Assembly: GCA_002296185.1 (NCBI GenBank)
Contig: DBHM01000012.1
Span: 1 to 12,479, forward strand
From: Alphaproteobacteria bacterium UBA828
Lineage (GTDB): Bacteria; Pseudomonadota; Alphaproteobacteria; UBA828
DNA: 12,479 bases
Direction of reading: 5' to 3'
Shown here: positions 1 to 6,703 of the stretch, in pieces
Numbering within the stretch: position 1 is the first letter of the stretch
Layout of the letters: the number at the start of each line of letters is the position of its first letter
Notes under the pieces: model-generated
What the model was told of the DNA's origin: nothing
The model's database searches: none
Seen by the model: only the letters and a program-made list of their open reading frames with translations
Translations under genes and position numbers: made by a program

Positions 1-1
1 T

Positions 2-226
2 AAAGGCTACATAGTTATTGATGGTGGCATAATTGGAGAACCAGGATTTATTACAACCAAAATTGCTTCAGGAAATGAGCGTAAGTTTGTTTTGCCTCCG
101 ACCAAAACCTATAAACTTCAGGTAGAGGCTTTTAGTCGCGCCATTACTTATGGAGAAGAATATCCTCTTAAACCAGAAGATGGTCTCGAGAACGTTAGAT
201 TAATTAGTCAGGCGCGTGGCTGGTGA
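2..226 (+). CDS. Gfo/Idh/MocA-family oxidoreductase, C-terminal fragment
   Basis: This is the 3' end of a gene that enters from the left edge; 74 codons remain before a TGA stop. The visible part contains a YKLQVEAFSRAI segment, then a Y/G-rich turn (TYGEEYPLKPED), then a GLENVRLISQARGW ending. This order (Q/V-E-x-F-x-x-A-I, then G-x-x-x-P-x-x-x-E-D, then N-x-R-x-I near the end) is what the C-terminal domain of Gfo/Idh/MocA NAD(P)-dependent sugar or inositol dehydrogenases looks like in its last two helices. The Rossmann domain with the nucleotide-binding site lies outside the window, so substrate and cofactor cannot be judged. It converges with the threonine aldolase gene, with 68 bp between the stops. 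The family assignment rests on a short tail and is moderately sure. Confidence 0.65.
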   Translation, partial: KGYIVIDGGIIGEPGFITTKIASGNERKFVLPPTKTYKLQVEAFSRAITYGEEYPLKPEDGLENVRLISQARGW

Positions 227-294
227 TTTATCATTTATCTGTATTCAGAAATTGTAATCTCTAAAAACTATTATTATAAGTGAAGAAAGCAATA

Positions 295-1341
295 CTATAC
301 TTTTTCTAGTAATCTTGCAGAAGAATCAATAATATTCTTGATTTCTTGTTCCTGCGTATCCCATCTAGTAACAAGTCTAATAGTATTTGATGCATCCCAG
401 GGTTCTGGCCACCCGTAAAATTGCGCCCCACAATCCCGCAAACCTTCAATTACTAACTTTGGAAGGGTAACAAAAACTTCGTTAGAGGCACAAACAGTCT
501 CTACTTGGGCGCCCTTCAATGAATTGAACTCCGAAGCCAGCTGTTGTGCATAATGATTGGCGCGACTTGCTAAATCTAACCATAAATCATCCTTAATATA
601 TGCCAACAATTGCGCTGAAATAAATCTTGATTTTGATATTAGCTGACCAGCTCTTTTATGTCGGAATGCTAATTCTTCAGCTAAATCTTCTCTAAACAAG
701 ACTATAGCTTCCGCACCAAGTGCCCCATTTTTTGTTGCACCAAAGGTTAAAATATCAACACCAGCCCGCCACGTAACATCAGCAGGTGCCATACCCAAGC
801 TTACTATTGCATTAGCTAATCTTGCACCATCCATGTGTAAATTAAGCTTATGTTGAGTAGTCAATTCATTAATTTCTAGAAGTTCATCACAAGAATAAAC
901 AGCCCCCATTTCAGTAGCTTGAGTCAAACTTACTGCTGAAGGTTGAGAACAATGGACAAAACCCATACCCGCTTTTTCCAATGCTGACTTTATACCATGT
1001 GCAGAGATTTTTGCGTCCACTCCATCAATGGTCAATAATTTTGCACCACCAGTCATGAACTCTGGAGCGCCACACTCATCTGTTGCTATATGAGAATGCT
1101 CGTGACAAATGATTGACCCATAAGGAGGAGTTATAGTCGATAATCCAATTGCATTAGCAGCAGTGCCAGTGACAGCACATAGAACGGTTACTTTTTTTTC
1201 AAATAATTCACTAAAGCGCTCATTTAATAGTGTTGAATACTCGTCTCCCCCATAAGGAGTTGCTGTTCCGTGATTACACTCTAATAAAGATTCAATTATC
1301 TCTGGAGCAGCGGAACCTGTATTATCACTTCTAAAGTCCAT
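295..1341 (-). CDS. ltaE: Low-specificity L-threonine aldolase
   Basis: This is a PLP-dependent fold-type I lyase (beta-eliminating lyase/threonine aldolase family) that splits L-threonine and L-allo-threonine into glycine and acetaldehyde in the cytoplasm. The 348-residue length is normal. The N-terminus has the family signature DFRSDNTGSA. HEHSH at 80-84 supplies the histidine expected to stack on PLP (probably H84). D171 and R174 lie in HMDGARLANA, and the Schiff-base lysine is K204 in FGATKNGALGAEA. The ATG is preceded by AAGGA at plus positions 1352-1356, at a suitable distance. It is the last gene of a minus-strand trio, 16 bp after the JAMM peptidase stop. No truncation is seen. Stereospecificity (low-specificity against L-allo) cannot be read with certainty from sequence. 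Confidence 0.93.
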   Translation of the reverse strand: MDFRSDNTGSAAPEIIESLLECNHGTATPYGGDEYSTLLNERFSELFEKKVTVLCAVTGTAANAIGLSTITPPYGSIICHEHSHIATDECGAPEFMTGGAKLLTIDGVDAKISAHGIKSALEKAGMGFVHCSQPSAVSLTQATEMGAVYSCDELLEINELTTQHKLNLHMDGARLANAIVSLGMAPADVTWRAGVDILTFGATKNGALGAEAIVLFREDLAEELAFRHKRAGQLISKSRFISAQLLAYIKDDLWLDLASRANHYAQQLASEFNSLKGAQVETVCASNEVFVTLPKLVIEGLRDCGAQFYGWPEPWDASNTIRLVTRWDTQEQEIKNIIDSSARLLEKV

Positions 1342-1357
1342 TTATTAACCGTCCTTA

Positions 1358-1786
1358 CTAAGACAAAATACATAGCTGAATAGGCCTGAAGGCTATCTTC
1401 TCAGCATTTAAACGCCAGATGCGCACTTCTTCAACTTTACACGCTTTCATCCCAATTATCATCCAAAGAAGATCAGGCTCGTATGCACTCTCTAGATCCT
1501 TTTTAGATGGGTAAGCCGCACCTCTAGGATGGCTATGATAGTGACCAACAATCTTAGATTCTTGGTCACGAAGCCTTCGCTCAACACGAATCCTAATAGT
1601 TGGGTCAATCTCAAACTGCTTTTCTCGTAGATTCGAGACAATATTTCTAGAGGATACTATATCTGTTATAGAGATGGAGCCAGGGGTTGAGTTATGTCCA
1701 ACCAAAAGACCACAAATTTCTTGTGCGCAATCTATAGAAGCAGCTTTCTTAATTGCCTCTAAAAGATCAGCACCAATAGTTACCAT
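1358..1786 (-). CDS. JAMM/MPN (M67 family) zinc metallopeptidase
   Basis: This is a small, single-domain Mov34/MPN/PAD-1 protein. With the chosen start it has 142 residues and a complete JAMM zinc site: E23 (AQEICGLLVG), then H84-x-H86-x7-S94-x2-D97 in HSHPRGAAYPSKKD. All catalytic residues are present, so it should be active rather than an MPN-minus scaffold. Known bacterial relatives remove C-terminal extensions from ubiquitin-like sulfur carriers or cut isopeptide-like bonds, but no ThiS/MoaD-like gene lies nearby and the substrate is unknown. I place the start at ATG 1786 rather than the in-frame ATGs at 1804 or 1828: a GGAGG lies 11 bases upstream, the upstream gene ends 7 bases before it, and the longer forms would overlap that gene. 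There is no signal peptide, so it is probably cytoplasmic. Confidence 0.86.
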   Translation of the reverse strand: MVTIGADLLEAIKKAASIDCAQEICGLLVGHNSTPGSISITDIVSSRNIVSNLREKQFEIDPTIRIRVERRLRDQESKIVGHYHSHPRGAAYPSKKDLESAYEPDLLWMIIGMKACKVEEVRIWRLNAEKIAFRPIQLCILS

Positions 1787-1793
1787 TGAGCAA

Positions 1794-2129
1794 CTAACCT
1801 CCATGAATTGGCAAATTCTTGATAACATTAGAGCTTTCTATGTCTATAAATAAAAGCCTCTGCTCTCCTTTATCATTACTAATCAACAATATAACCTTAC
1901 CTTCTTCTGAAGCTATAGATTCGACTTTTGATCCGCTTGGTAGTTCAATAGATCTAATTGTCTCGGAAGGCTGCTGAGTTTCAATATTTATTGGAATTTC
2001 TGGCTGAATAACTTGAACACTATCCTCACTATTGTTTAATTTACCATACATCATTATTGCCAAGAGGACGACGCCAGCAACAATGAGAATACCCATAACA
2101 ACAACTGCAATTTTCAGAAAAGTTATCAT
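1794..2129 (-). CDS. Small single-pass membrane protein of unknown function
   Basis: This 111-residue protein has a very hydrophobic segment at about residues 5-27 (IAVVVMGILIVAGVVLLAIM). A linker rich in E, Q, P and S follows (about 31-60), and then a beta-rich C-terminal part (about 61-108, with VESIASEEGKVILLISNDKG). The short N-terminus and the single helix suggest an inner-membrane anchor with the C-terminal part in the periplasm, where it resembles one or two blades of a repeat that reads out and reports values. Similar short proteins with one membrane helix beside rluD are, to my memory, common in alphaproteobacteria (DUF6476-like), but I cannot confirm that here. It starts the three-gene minus-strand cluster and is divergent from rluD with 19 bp between start codons. 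Function is not known. Confidence 0.75.
   Translation of the reverse strand: MITFLKIAVVVMGILIVAGVVLLAIMMYGKLNNSEDSVQVIQPEIPINIETQQPSETIRSIELPSGSKVESIASEEGKVILLISNDKGEQRLLFIDIESSNVIKNLPIHGG
1798..1802 (-). promoter_or_regulatory. Shine-Dalgarno site of the JAMM peptidase gene
   Basis: GGAGG on the minus strand lies inside the last codons of the upstream membrane-protein gene, 11 bases before ATG 1786. It decides the start of the JAMM gene and suggests translational coupling to the upstream gene. The alternative ATG at 1804 overlaps this site and has no comparable SD of its own. Confidence 0.55.
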
Positions 2130-2148
2130 TGTGATCCAATTCTAAATC

Positions 2149-3135
2149 ATGATTAAAATAAATAAAATTAGTAATAGTCAATACACAGTAAACATCTCTA
2201 GTAACGGTGAGCGTCTGGATAAATATCTCGCAGAAACCAGTGATTCTATATCTCGTACTCGCATAAAAATGCTTATAGAAAATAGCTACGTAAAAGTCGA
2301 GGATAAGACGATAACCGACCCATCATACAGGGTCAAATCTGGACAAAGAATCCTTTTTGAGGAACTACCTTCTCCTAAAAAGTATAAACTTAAACCACAA
2401 GCTATTCCATTGGATGTAGTTTTTGAAGATAATGATCTCATAGTAGTTAATAAGCCATCAGGGTTAGTAGTTCATCCTGCCCCAGGAAATCCTGATCATA
2501 CTCTAGTTAATGCCCTTATGGCTCATTGCGGAGATAGCTTGTCTGGTATAGGTGGAGAACAAAGACCTGGGATTGTCCACAGACTTGATAAAGATACAAG
2601 CGGCCTTTTAGTAGCAGCAAAAAATGATTTTACACATGTAGCTTTATCTAGGCTCTTTGAGACACGCCAGTTAAAACGCTCATATCACGCACTTGTTTGG
2701 GGATCTCCACCTAAAGTGTTTGGAAAAGTTTTAGGTAAGATTGGAAGAAATCCAAAAGATAGGAAAACCATGGCAGTTGTTACAAAAGGCGGAAAGATTG
2801 CAGAGACACATTATAAAAAACTCGAACGATTCGGAGAAGATGTTTTAAGCTTACTAGAATGCACACTTAAAACAGGCCGCACACACCAAATTCGCGTTCA
2901 TATGGCTCATATTGGACACCCTGTCGTGGGGGATGCTAGCTACGGTAGATTGAAGCAAAAAAACCTTAAAATGATACCTTTAGAACATAGAGAAGTAATC
3001 CAGAACTTCAACCGTCAAGCTCTTCACTCAAACCTACTTTCATTTACACATCCAACTACAGGCCTGGTTTTAAGATTTGAGAGCCCACTTCCAAGTGATA
3101 TTACCCACCTCCTAAGGGTTGCAAGAACACTCTAA
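2149..3135 (+). CDS. rluD: RluA-family 23S rRNA pseudouridine synthase, RluD type
   Basis: This enzyme isomerises uridine to pseudouridine in rRNA; RluD orthologues modify helix 69 of 23S rRNA. The 328-residue protein begins with an S4 RNA-binding domain (about 20-80, with GERLDKYLAE and SRTRIKMLIENSYVKV). The catalytic domain follows, with VVNKPSGLVVHPAPG at about 99-113, catalytic D147 in HRLDKDTSGLLVA and TGRTHQIRVHMAHIGHPVVGD at about 242-262. All motifs are intact. The start at 2149 leaves the expected short lead-in to the S4 domain, although the 18 bases before it hold no Shine-Dalgarno sequence, so it may be translated from a leaderless or very short-leader mRNA. It is followed by rpoH on the same strand after 147 bp. 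RluD versus RluA/RluC specificity is inferred from length, the S4 domain and alphaproteobacterial context. Confidence 0.92.
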   Translation: MIKINKISNSQYTVNISSNGERLDKYLAETSDSISRTRIKMLIENSYVKVEDKTITDPSYRVKSGQRILFEELPSPKKYKLKPQAIPLDVVFEDNDLIVVNKPSGLVVHPAPGNPDHTLVNALMAHCGDSLSGIGGEQRPGIVHRLDKDTSGLLVAAKNDFTHVALSRLFETRQLKRSYHALVWGSPPKVFGKVLGKIGRNPKDRKTMAVVTKGGKIAETHYKKLERFGEDVLSLLECTLKTGRTHQIRVHMAHIGHPVVGDASYGRLKQKNLKMIPLEHREVIQNFNRQALHSNLLSFTHPTTGLVLRFESPLPSDITHLLRVARTL

Positions 3136-3147
3136 GAGAGATAAAAC

Positions 3148-3175
3148 CTTGAAATTCATAATAATACTCCCATAT
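3148..3175 (+). promoter_or_regulatory. Putative sigma-32 (heat-shock) promoter of rpoH
   Basis: CTTGAAA at 3148-3154 is followed, after 13 bases, by TCCCATAT at 3168-3175. This fits the RpoH consensus (CTTGAAA, 13-15 bases, CCCCATnT) at all positions but one. It lies just after rluD and about 100 bp before the rpoH ATG. The same stretch can also be read as a weaker housekeeping promoter (TTGAAA, N18, TATAAG), so dual use is possible. If real, rpoH is autoregulated, as known for Caulobacter rpoH. Confidence 0.55.
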
Positions 3176-3282
3176 AAGACTTGTATAAATAGTCGAATTT
3201 TTTGCTTTATGTTAACTATTATAAAAAAATAAGATTTATTTATGCAATTAAATCAAATAATTAGACAATAATTGGAAAAAAT

Positions 3283-4140
3283 ATGCCGGTAAATGTTCCA
3301 ACAATTGCATCTGAACGAGGTGTTTCAAAATATTTACACCAAATTAGGCAATTCCCAATGCTGGAGGCTGAAGAAGAATTTATGCTTGCCAAGCGTTGGA
3401 GAGAACATGGTGATACGGATGCTGCTCATCAATTAGTGACGAGCCATCTACGCTTAGTTGCAAAGATTGCTATGGGATATCGCGGTTACGGACTACCGGT
3501 TGGTGATTTAATTTCTGAAGGTAATGTTGGGCTAATGCAAGCAGTAAAAAGGTTTGACCCAGACCGAGGGTTTCGTCTGGCTACCTATGCCATGTGGTGG
3601 ATCCGAGCATCAATTCACGAATATATTCTGCATTCATGGTCGCTGGTCAAAATTGGAACTACCGCAGCTCAGAAAAAGTTATTTTTCAATCTCCGAAAGA
3701 TTAAGGGGCAGCTTAAAGCAATTGATGACGGGGACCTTACTCCAGAACAAGTCGAGCATATAGCAGAGGCATTAAATGTTTCTGAAACCGACGTAGTGAG
3801 TATGAACCGCCGTATGATAGCACCTGATCAATCTCTCAACACCCCCGTCGGAGATGGAGGTGGCGAATGGCAAGATTGGTTAGCCGATACAGAAGATAGC
3901 CAAGAAACTAATTTACTTGAAAATGATGAACTTACTTATAGGCGGTCTTTGTTGGAAGCAGCGTTACCAACACTCAATGAAAGAGAAAGAAATATAATTG
4001 AAGAACGTCGTCTTAAGGATACACCGGCAACACTAGAGGATCTCAGTAAGATCTATGGTATTTCCCGAGAACGAGTAAGACAAATTGAGGTAAGAGCTTT
4101 TGAAAAACTTCAAAATGCGATGCGTAATACTGCTAACTAG
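3283..4140 (+). CDS. rpoH: RNA polymerase heat-shock sigma factor RpoH (sigma-32)
   Basis: This is a group 3 sigma-70 family factor that directs core polymerase to heat-shock promoters such as those of groESL and dnaK. The 285-residue length is typical. Region 1.2/2.1 starts at about residue 14. Core-binding region 2 includes HLRLVAKIAMGYRGYGLPVGDLISEGNVGLM (about 55-85). Region 2.3/2.4 has FRLATYAMWWIRASIHEYI (about 97-115). The diagnostic RpoH box QKKLFFNLR is at 130-138. Region 4.2 has a helix-turn-helix at about 250-270 (LEDLSKIYGISRERVRQIE). The ATG is preceded by GGA about 9 bases upstream, and the 147-bp leader carries a sigma-32-like promoter. It converges with purA over a 53-bp gap. 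Only one rpoH is visible; alphaproteobacteria may carry several. Confidence 0.97.
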   Translation: MPVNVPTIASERGVSKYLHQIRQFPMLEAEEEFMLAKRWREHGDTDAAHQLVTSHLRLVAKIAMGYRGYGLPVGDLISEGNVGLMQAVKRFDPDRGFRLATYAMWWIRASIHEYILHSWSLVKIGTTAAQKKLFFNLRKIKGQLKAIDDGDLTPEQVEHIAEALNVSETDVVSMNRRMIAPDQSLNTPVGDGGGEWQDWLADTEDSQETNLLENDELTYRRSLLEAALPTLNERERNIIEERRLKDTPATLEDLSKIYGISRERVRQIEVRAFEKLQNAMRNTAN

Positions 4141-4163
4141 ACTATTTATTTAAAAATCATTTC

Positions 4164-4188
4164 TTAAAATTGCTCAATTAAAATTGCT
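4164..4188. repeat. 11-bp tandem direct repeat between rpoH and purA
   Basis: TTAAAATTGCT occurs at 4164-4174 and again at 4178-4188, a 14-bp period, in the 53-bp gap between the convergent rpoH and purA genes. The gap also holds a small palindrome AATTG-CT-CAATT but no GC-rich hairpin with a T run, so I see no classical intrinsic terminator for either gene. It may simply be low-complexity AT-rich sequence. Confidence 0.4.
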
Positions 4189-4193
4189 ATGCC

Positions 4194-5486
4194 TTACTGA
4201 GAAAAAGGATCTTTAACTAAAATAGTATCCTCTCTCTCAGGGCTCGTTGAAAGCATTGCCACAGGCACACCTATCAACTCTTCTATTCTACGAATATACT
4301 TAACAGCCGTCGCAGGTAGGTCGGCCCAAGACCTAGCCCCCTTAGTGCTAATATCCCAACCCTCGAAAATTTCATAAAGTGGCTCAATAGACGCTTGCTT
4401 GGATATATCAGCGGGAAATTCATCGATTATATCCTTACCAACTCTATATCCGGTACAAACCCTAAGCTCATCTATGCTATCCAGAACATCTAATTTTGTA
4501 AGAGCAATACCATCAATACCGCCAATCCGCGCCATCTGCCTAACTAGAACCGCGTCGAACCAACCACATCTTCTCTTACGCCCAGTAACAGTACCAAATT
4601 CCCTACCACGCTCCCCAAGCATTTGTCCTATGTCATTATCAAGCTCTGAAGGAAATGGGCCTGAACCAACTCGAGTTGTGTATGCTTTAGTAATACCTAA
4701 TACATAATCTATTGCTGATGGACCTATCCCAGATCCGGAGGCTGCCTGACCTGCCATAGTATTTGATGATGTTACAAATGGATATGTCCCATGATCGATA
4801 TCCAGTAGCCCCCCTTGAGCTCCTTCAAATAGGATCCTGCTACCAGAAACTCTCTCTCTATCTAAGACTTTCCAGACAGGCCCTGAATAAGGTAAGATTT
4901 TATCTGCAACAGTTAGCAACTCTTCAATTATGCTATCACGAGATAATTCTTTTATACCTAAGCCTCGCCTTAATGCATTGTGATGCACAATTAGTTCATC
5001 AACACGACTCTCTAAGACTATAGTATCTCTAAGGTCACAAAGCCTTACAGCTCTTCGACCAACTTTATCCTCATAAGCAGGACCAATACCACGACCTGTT
5101 GTGCCAATTTTTTTACCTCCTCGCATTTCTTCTCGAGCACGATCAAGGTCCCCGTGCAAAGGAAGGATTAAACATACATTATCTGCTATAACTAAATTTT
5201 CTGGTGCAACTTCAATACCCTTTTTTTGGACTGTAGTAATCTCTTGAATAAGTGCCCAAGGGTCTACTACCACACCATTTCCTATTACTGATAATTTTCC
5301 ACCTCTTACTATTCCCGATGGTAATAAGGATAGTTTGTATTCAATTCCATCAACAACAAGGGTATGACCTGCATTATGACCGCCCTGAAAACGAACCACT
5401 ACATCGGCACGATGAGATAGCCAGTCAACTATCTTACCTTTTCCTTCATCTCCCCACTGTGCGCCTACCACTACAACATTTACCAT
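4194..5486 (-). CDS. purA: Adenylosuccinate synthetase
   Basis: It joins IMP and aspartate with GTP hydrolysis to form adenylosuccinate, the first committed step to AMP, in the cytoplasm. The 430 residues match the family length. The N-terminal GAQWGDEGKGKIVD contains the catalytic base D13 and the P-loop-like glycine cluster. GGHNAGHT holds the catalytic acid H41. The IMP-site segment IGTTGRGIGPAYEDKV is at about 127-142, FEGAQG at about 220, and a GTP-site LSTSPERED lies near the C-terminus. The ATG follows hisZ by 12 bp, with AGGT about 6 bases upstream. It is the last gene of the serC-serA-hisZ-purA operon and faces rpoH. All catalytic residues are intact. Confidence 0.98.
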   Translation of the reverse strand: MVNVVVVGAQWGDEGKGKIVDWLSHRADVVVRFQGGHNAGHTLVVDGIEYKLSLLPSGIVRGGKLSVIGNGVVVDPWALIQEITTVQKKGIEVAPENLVIADNVCLILPLHGDLDRAREEMRGGKKIGTTGRGIGPAYEDKVGRRAVRLCDLRDTIVLESRVDELIVHHNALRRGLGIKELSRDSIIEELLTVADKILPYSGPVWKVLDRERVSGSRILFEGAQGGLLDIDHGTYPFVTSSNTMAGQAASGSGIGPSAIDYVLGITKAYTTRVGSGPFPSELDNDIGQMLGERGREFGTVTGRKRRCGWFDAVLVRQMARIGGIDGIALTKLDVLDSIDELRVCTGYRVGKDIIDEFPADISKQASIEPLYEIFEGWDISTKGARSWADLPATAVKYIRRIEELIGVPVAMLSTSPEREDTILVKDPFSQ

Positions 5487-5498
5487 TAGACTACCTGC

Positions 5499-6647
5499 TT
5501 AATTGATTAGTTTAATAGAACTATCTATCCATACATGCGTACATTTAAGCCGTCTTGCTTCAAATACGACATCACTTACCTTATCTAAACCAATTATTGT
5601 AACCCACCCACTAGCGTGTAACTCTTCAGCAATTGATCTTTTGTTTCCAGCCGGAATAAATATAATATTTGGAGGATCATATACAGGAATAGCTCGGACT
5701 ACAGAGTCTAGATAAAGCGTACATCCTGTAGCAGACTCAGAGTCATCTGAGAAGTGTACGGTATAGCGTCCACCCCTTCCTAACTCACCACGAACACCCT
5801 TGCCAAATAAGGTGAAACTTATGCCTGTATGATATTCGAAGGAGCGATGTTCTAGTGGGTCAATTGTTAATTGAAAATCTGATGAAGATTCCAAAATTAA
5901 TCTTGCTACATCTATGAGTCTGTCAGCTTCATCTTTAGCAGTTGGAGGAAGACTTATATTTGAAAGTCGATCTAGAGCCGCTGGCGCAGATCCAACGGCA
6001 GAGAAAAGTTCTATAATAGTTTCAGCTGCATCTCCAGATAAATTCCTTACTCCTGATTCATCTTTACGATCTATAACATTCTGAAGAGCTTCAATATTTT
6101 TTTTTGGTAAGTTTAATTCAGCTAAAACTGCGGTAACTAATGTGGGAACATTTAAGTCAATACTTAGGTCTTTTACCCCTATTGAGTTTAAACATTCGGA
6201 TGCAAGTAGTATAATTTCCACATCACCTGCAATAGATTTTGGACCTATGAGCTCAAAACCAACCTGACAAAATTGCCTTTCAGGCCTGAGCTCGTTGCCT
6301 CTAACCCTAAGGATATCTGAACTATAACAAAGTCTAAGAGGTCGTGGTGCGTTCGATAAACGAGTTGTAGCTATCCGAGAAACTTGAGGGGTGACGTCAG
6401 AACGTATCGCCATCATACGATCTGAAATAGGATCCATTAATCGAAAAGTTTGCTCAGATAGAGCTGATCCTTGCCCTGAAAGTAACCCATCCTCAAACTC
6501 TACTAAGGGAGGCTTGACCCTCTCATAACCATACCTAGATATAGCAGTAAGAAGAGCTTCAGATGTTTTTGCTTCATGGTCAGCTTCAGGAGGAAGTATA
6601 TCCTTTAAACCTGCTGGCAATAAACCCTGATCAGTCCGATTATTCAT
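5499..6647 (-). CDS. hisZ: ATP phosphoribosyltransferase regulatory subunit HisZ
   Basis: HisZ is a catalytically dead relative of histidyl-tRNA synthetase. It partners the short form of HisG and controls the first step of histidine synthesis, with histidine feedback. With the ATG at 6647 it has 382 residues. The N-terminus GLLPAGLKDILPPEA and class II core motifs are visible: IRSDVTPQVSRIA (about 81-93) and RPERQFCQVGFELIG (about 121-135), with GELGRGGRY in the C-terminal third of the core. There is no anticodon-binding domain, and the histidyl-adenylate motifs of true HisRS are degraded, which separates it from HisS. The longer frame starts with GTG at 6665 but lacks a Shine-Dalgarno sequence; AGGT lies 6 bases before the ATG. 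It sits between serA (56 bp) and purA (12 bp). No hisG is nearby, so a short HisG must be elsewhere. Confidence 0.93.
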   Translation of the reverse strand: MNNRTDQGLLPAGLKDILPPEADHEAKTSEALLTAISRYGYERVKPPLVEFEDGLLSGQGSALSEQTFRLMDPISDRMMAIRSDVTPQVSRIATTRLSNAPRPLRLCYSSDILRVRGNELRPERQFCQVGFELIGPKSIAGDVEIILLASECLNSIGVKDLSIDLNVPTLVTAVLAELNLPKKNIEALQNVIDRKDESGVRNLSGDAAETIIELFSAVGSAPAALDRLSNISLPPTAKDEADRLIDVARLILESSSDFQLTIDPLEHRSFEYHTGISFTLFGKGVRGELGRGGRYTVHFSDDSESATGCTLYLDSVVRAIPVYDPPNIIFIPAGNKRSIAEELHASGWVTIIGLDKVSDVVFEARRLKCTHVWIDSSIKLIN

Positions 6648-6703
6648 CCCATTACCTACCCGCACTAGAGAAAATATATAAATAGATGTAGTTGACCACT
6701 AAA

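Noticed and set aside
3554..3763. Second-frame open frame inside rpoH.
   Set aside because: Overlaps the conserved sigma region 2 and RpoH box in another frame, with no start signal or homology.
4399..5023. Plus-strand open frames inside purA.
   Set aside because: They are antisense to an intact, fully conserved purA frame, have low-complexity Ser/Leu-rich products and no ribosome-binding sites.
6648..6703. Possible separate promoter between serA and hisZ.
   Set aside because: The 56-bp gap is AT-rich and has TATA-like words, but no -35/-10 pair with proper spacing stood out.
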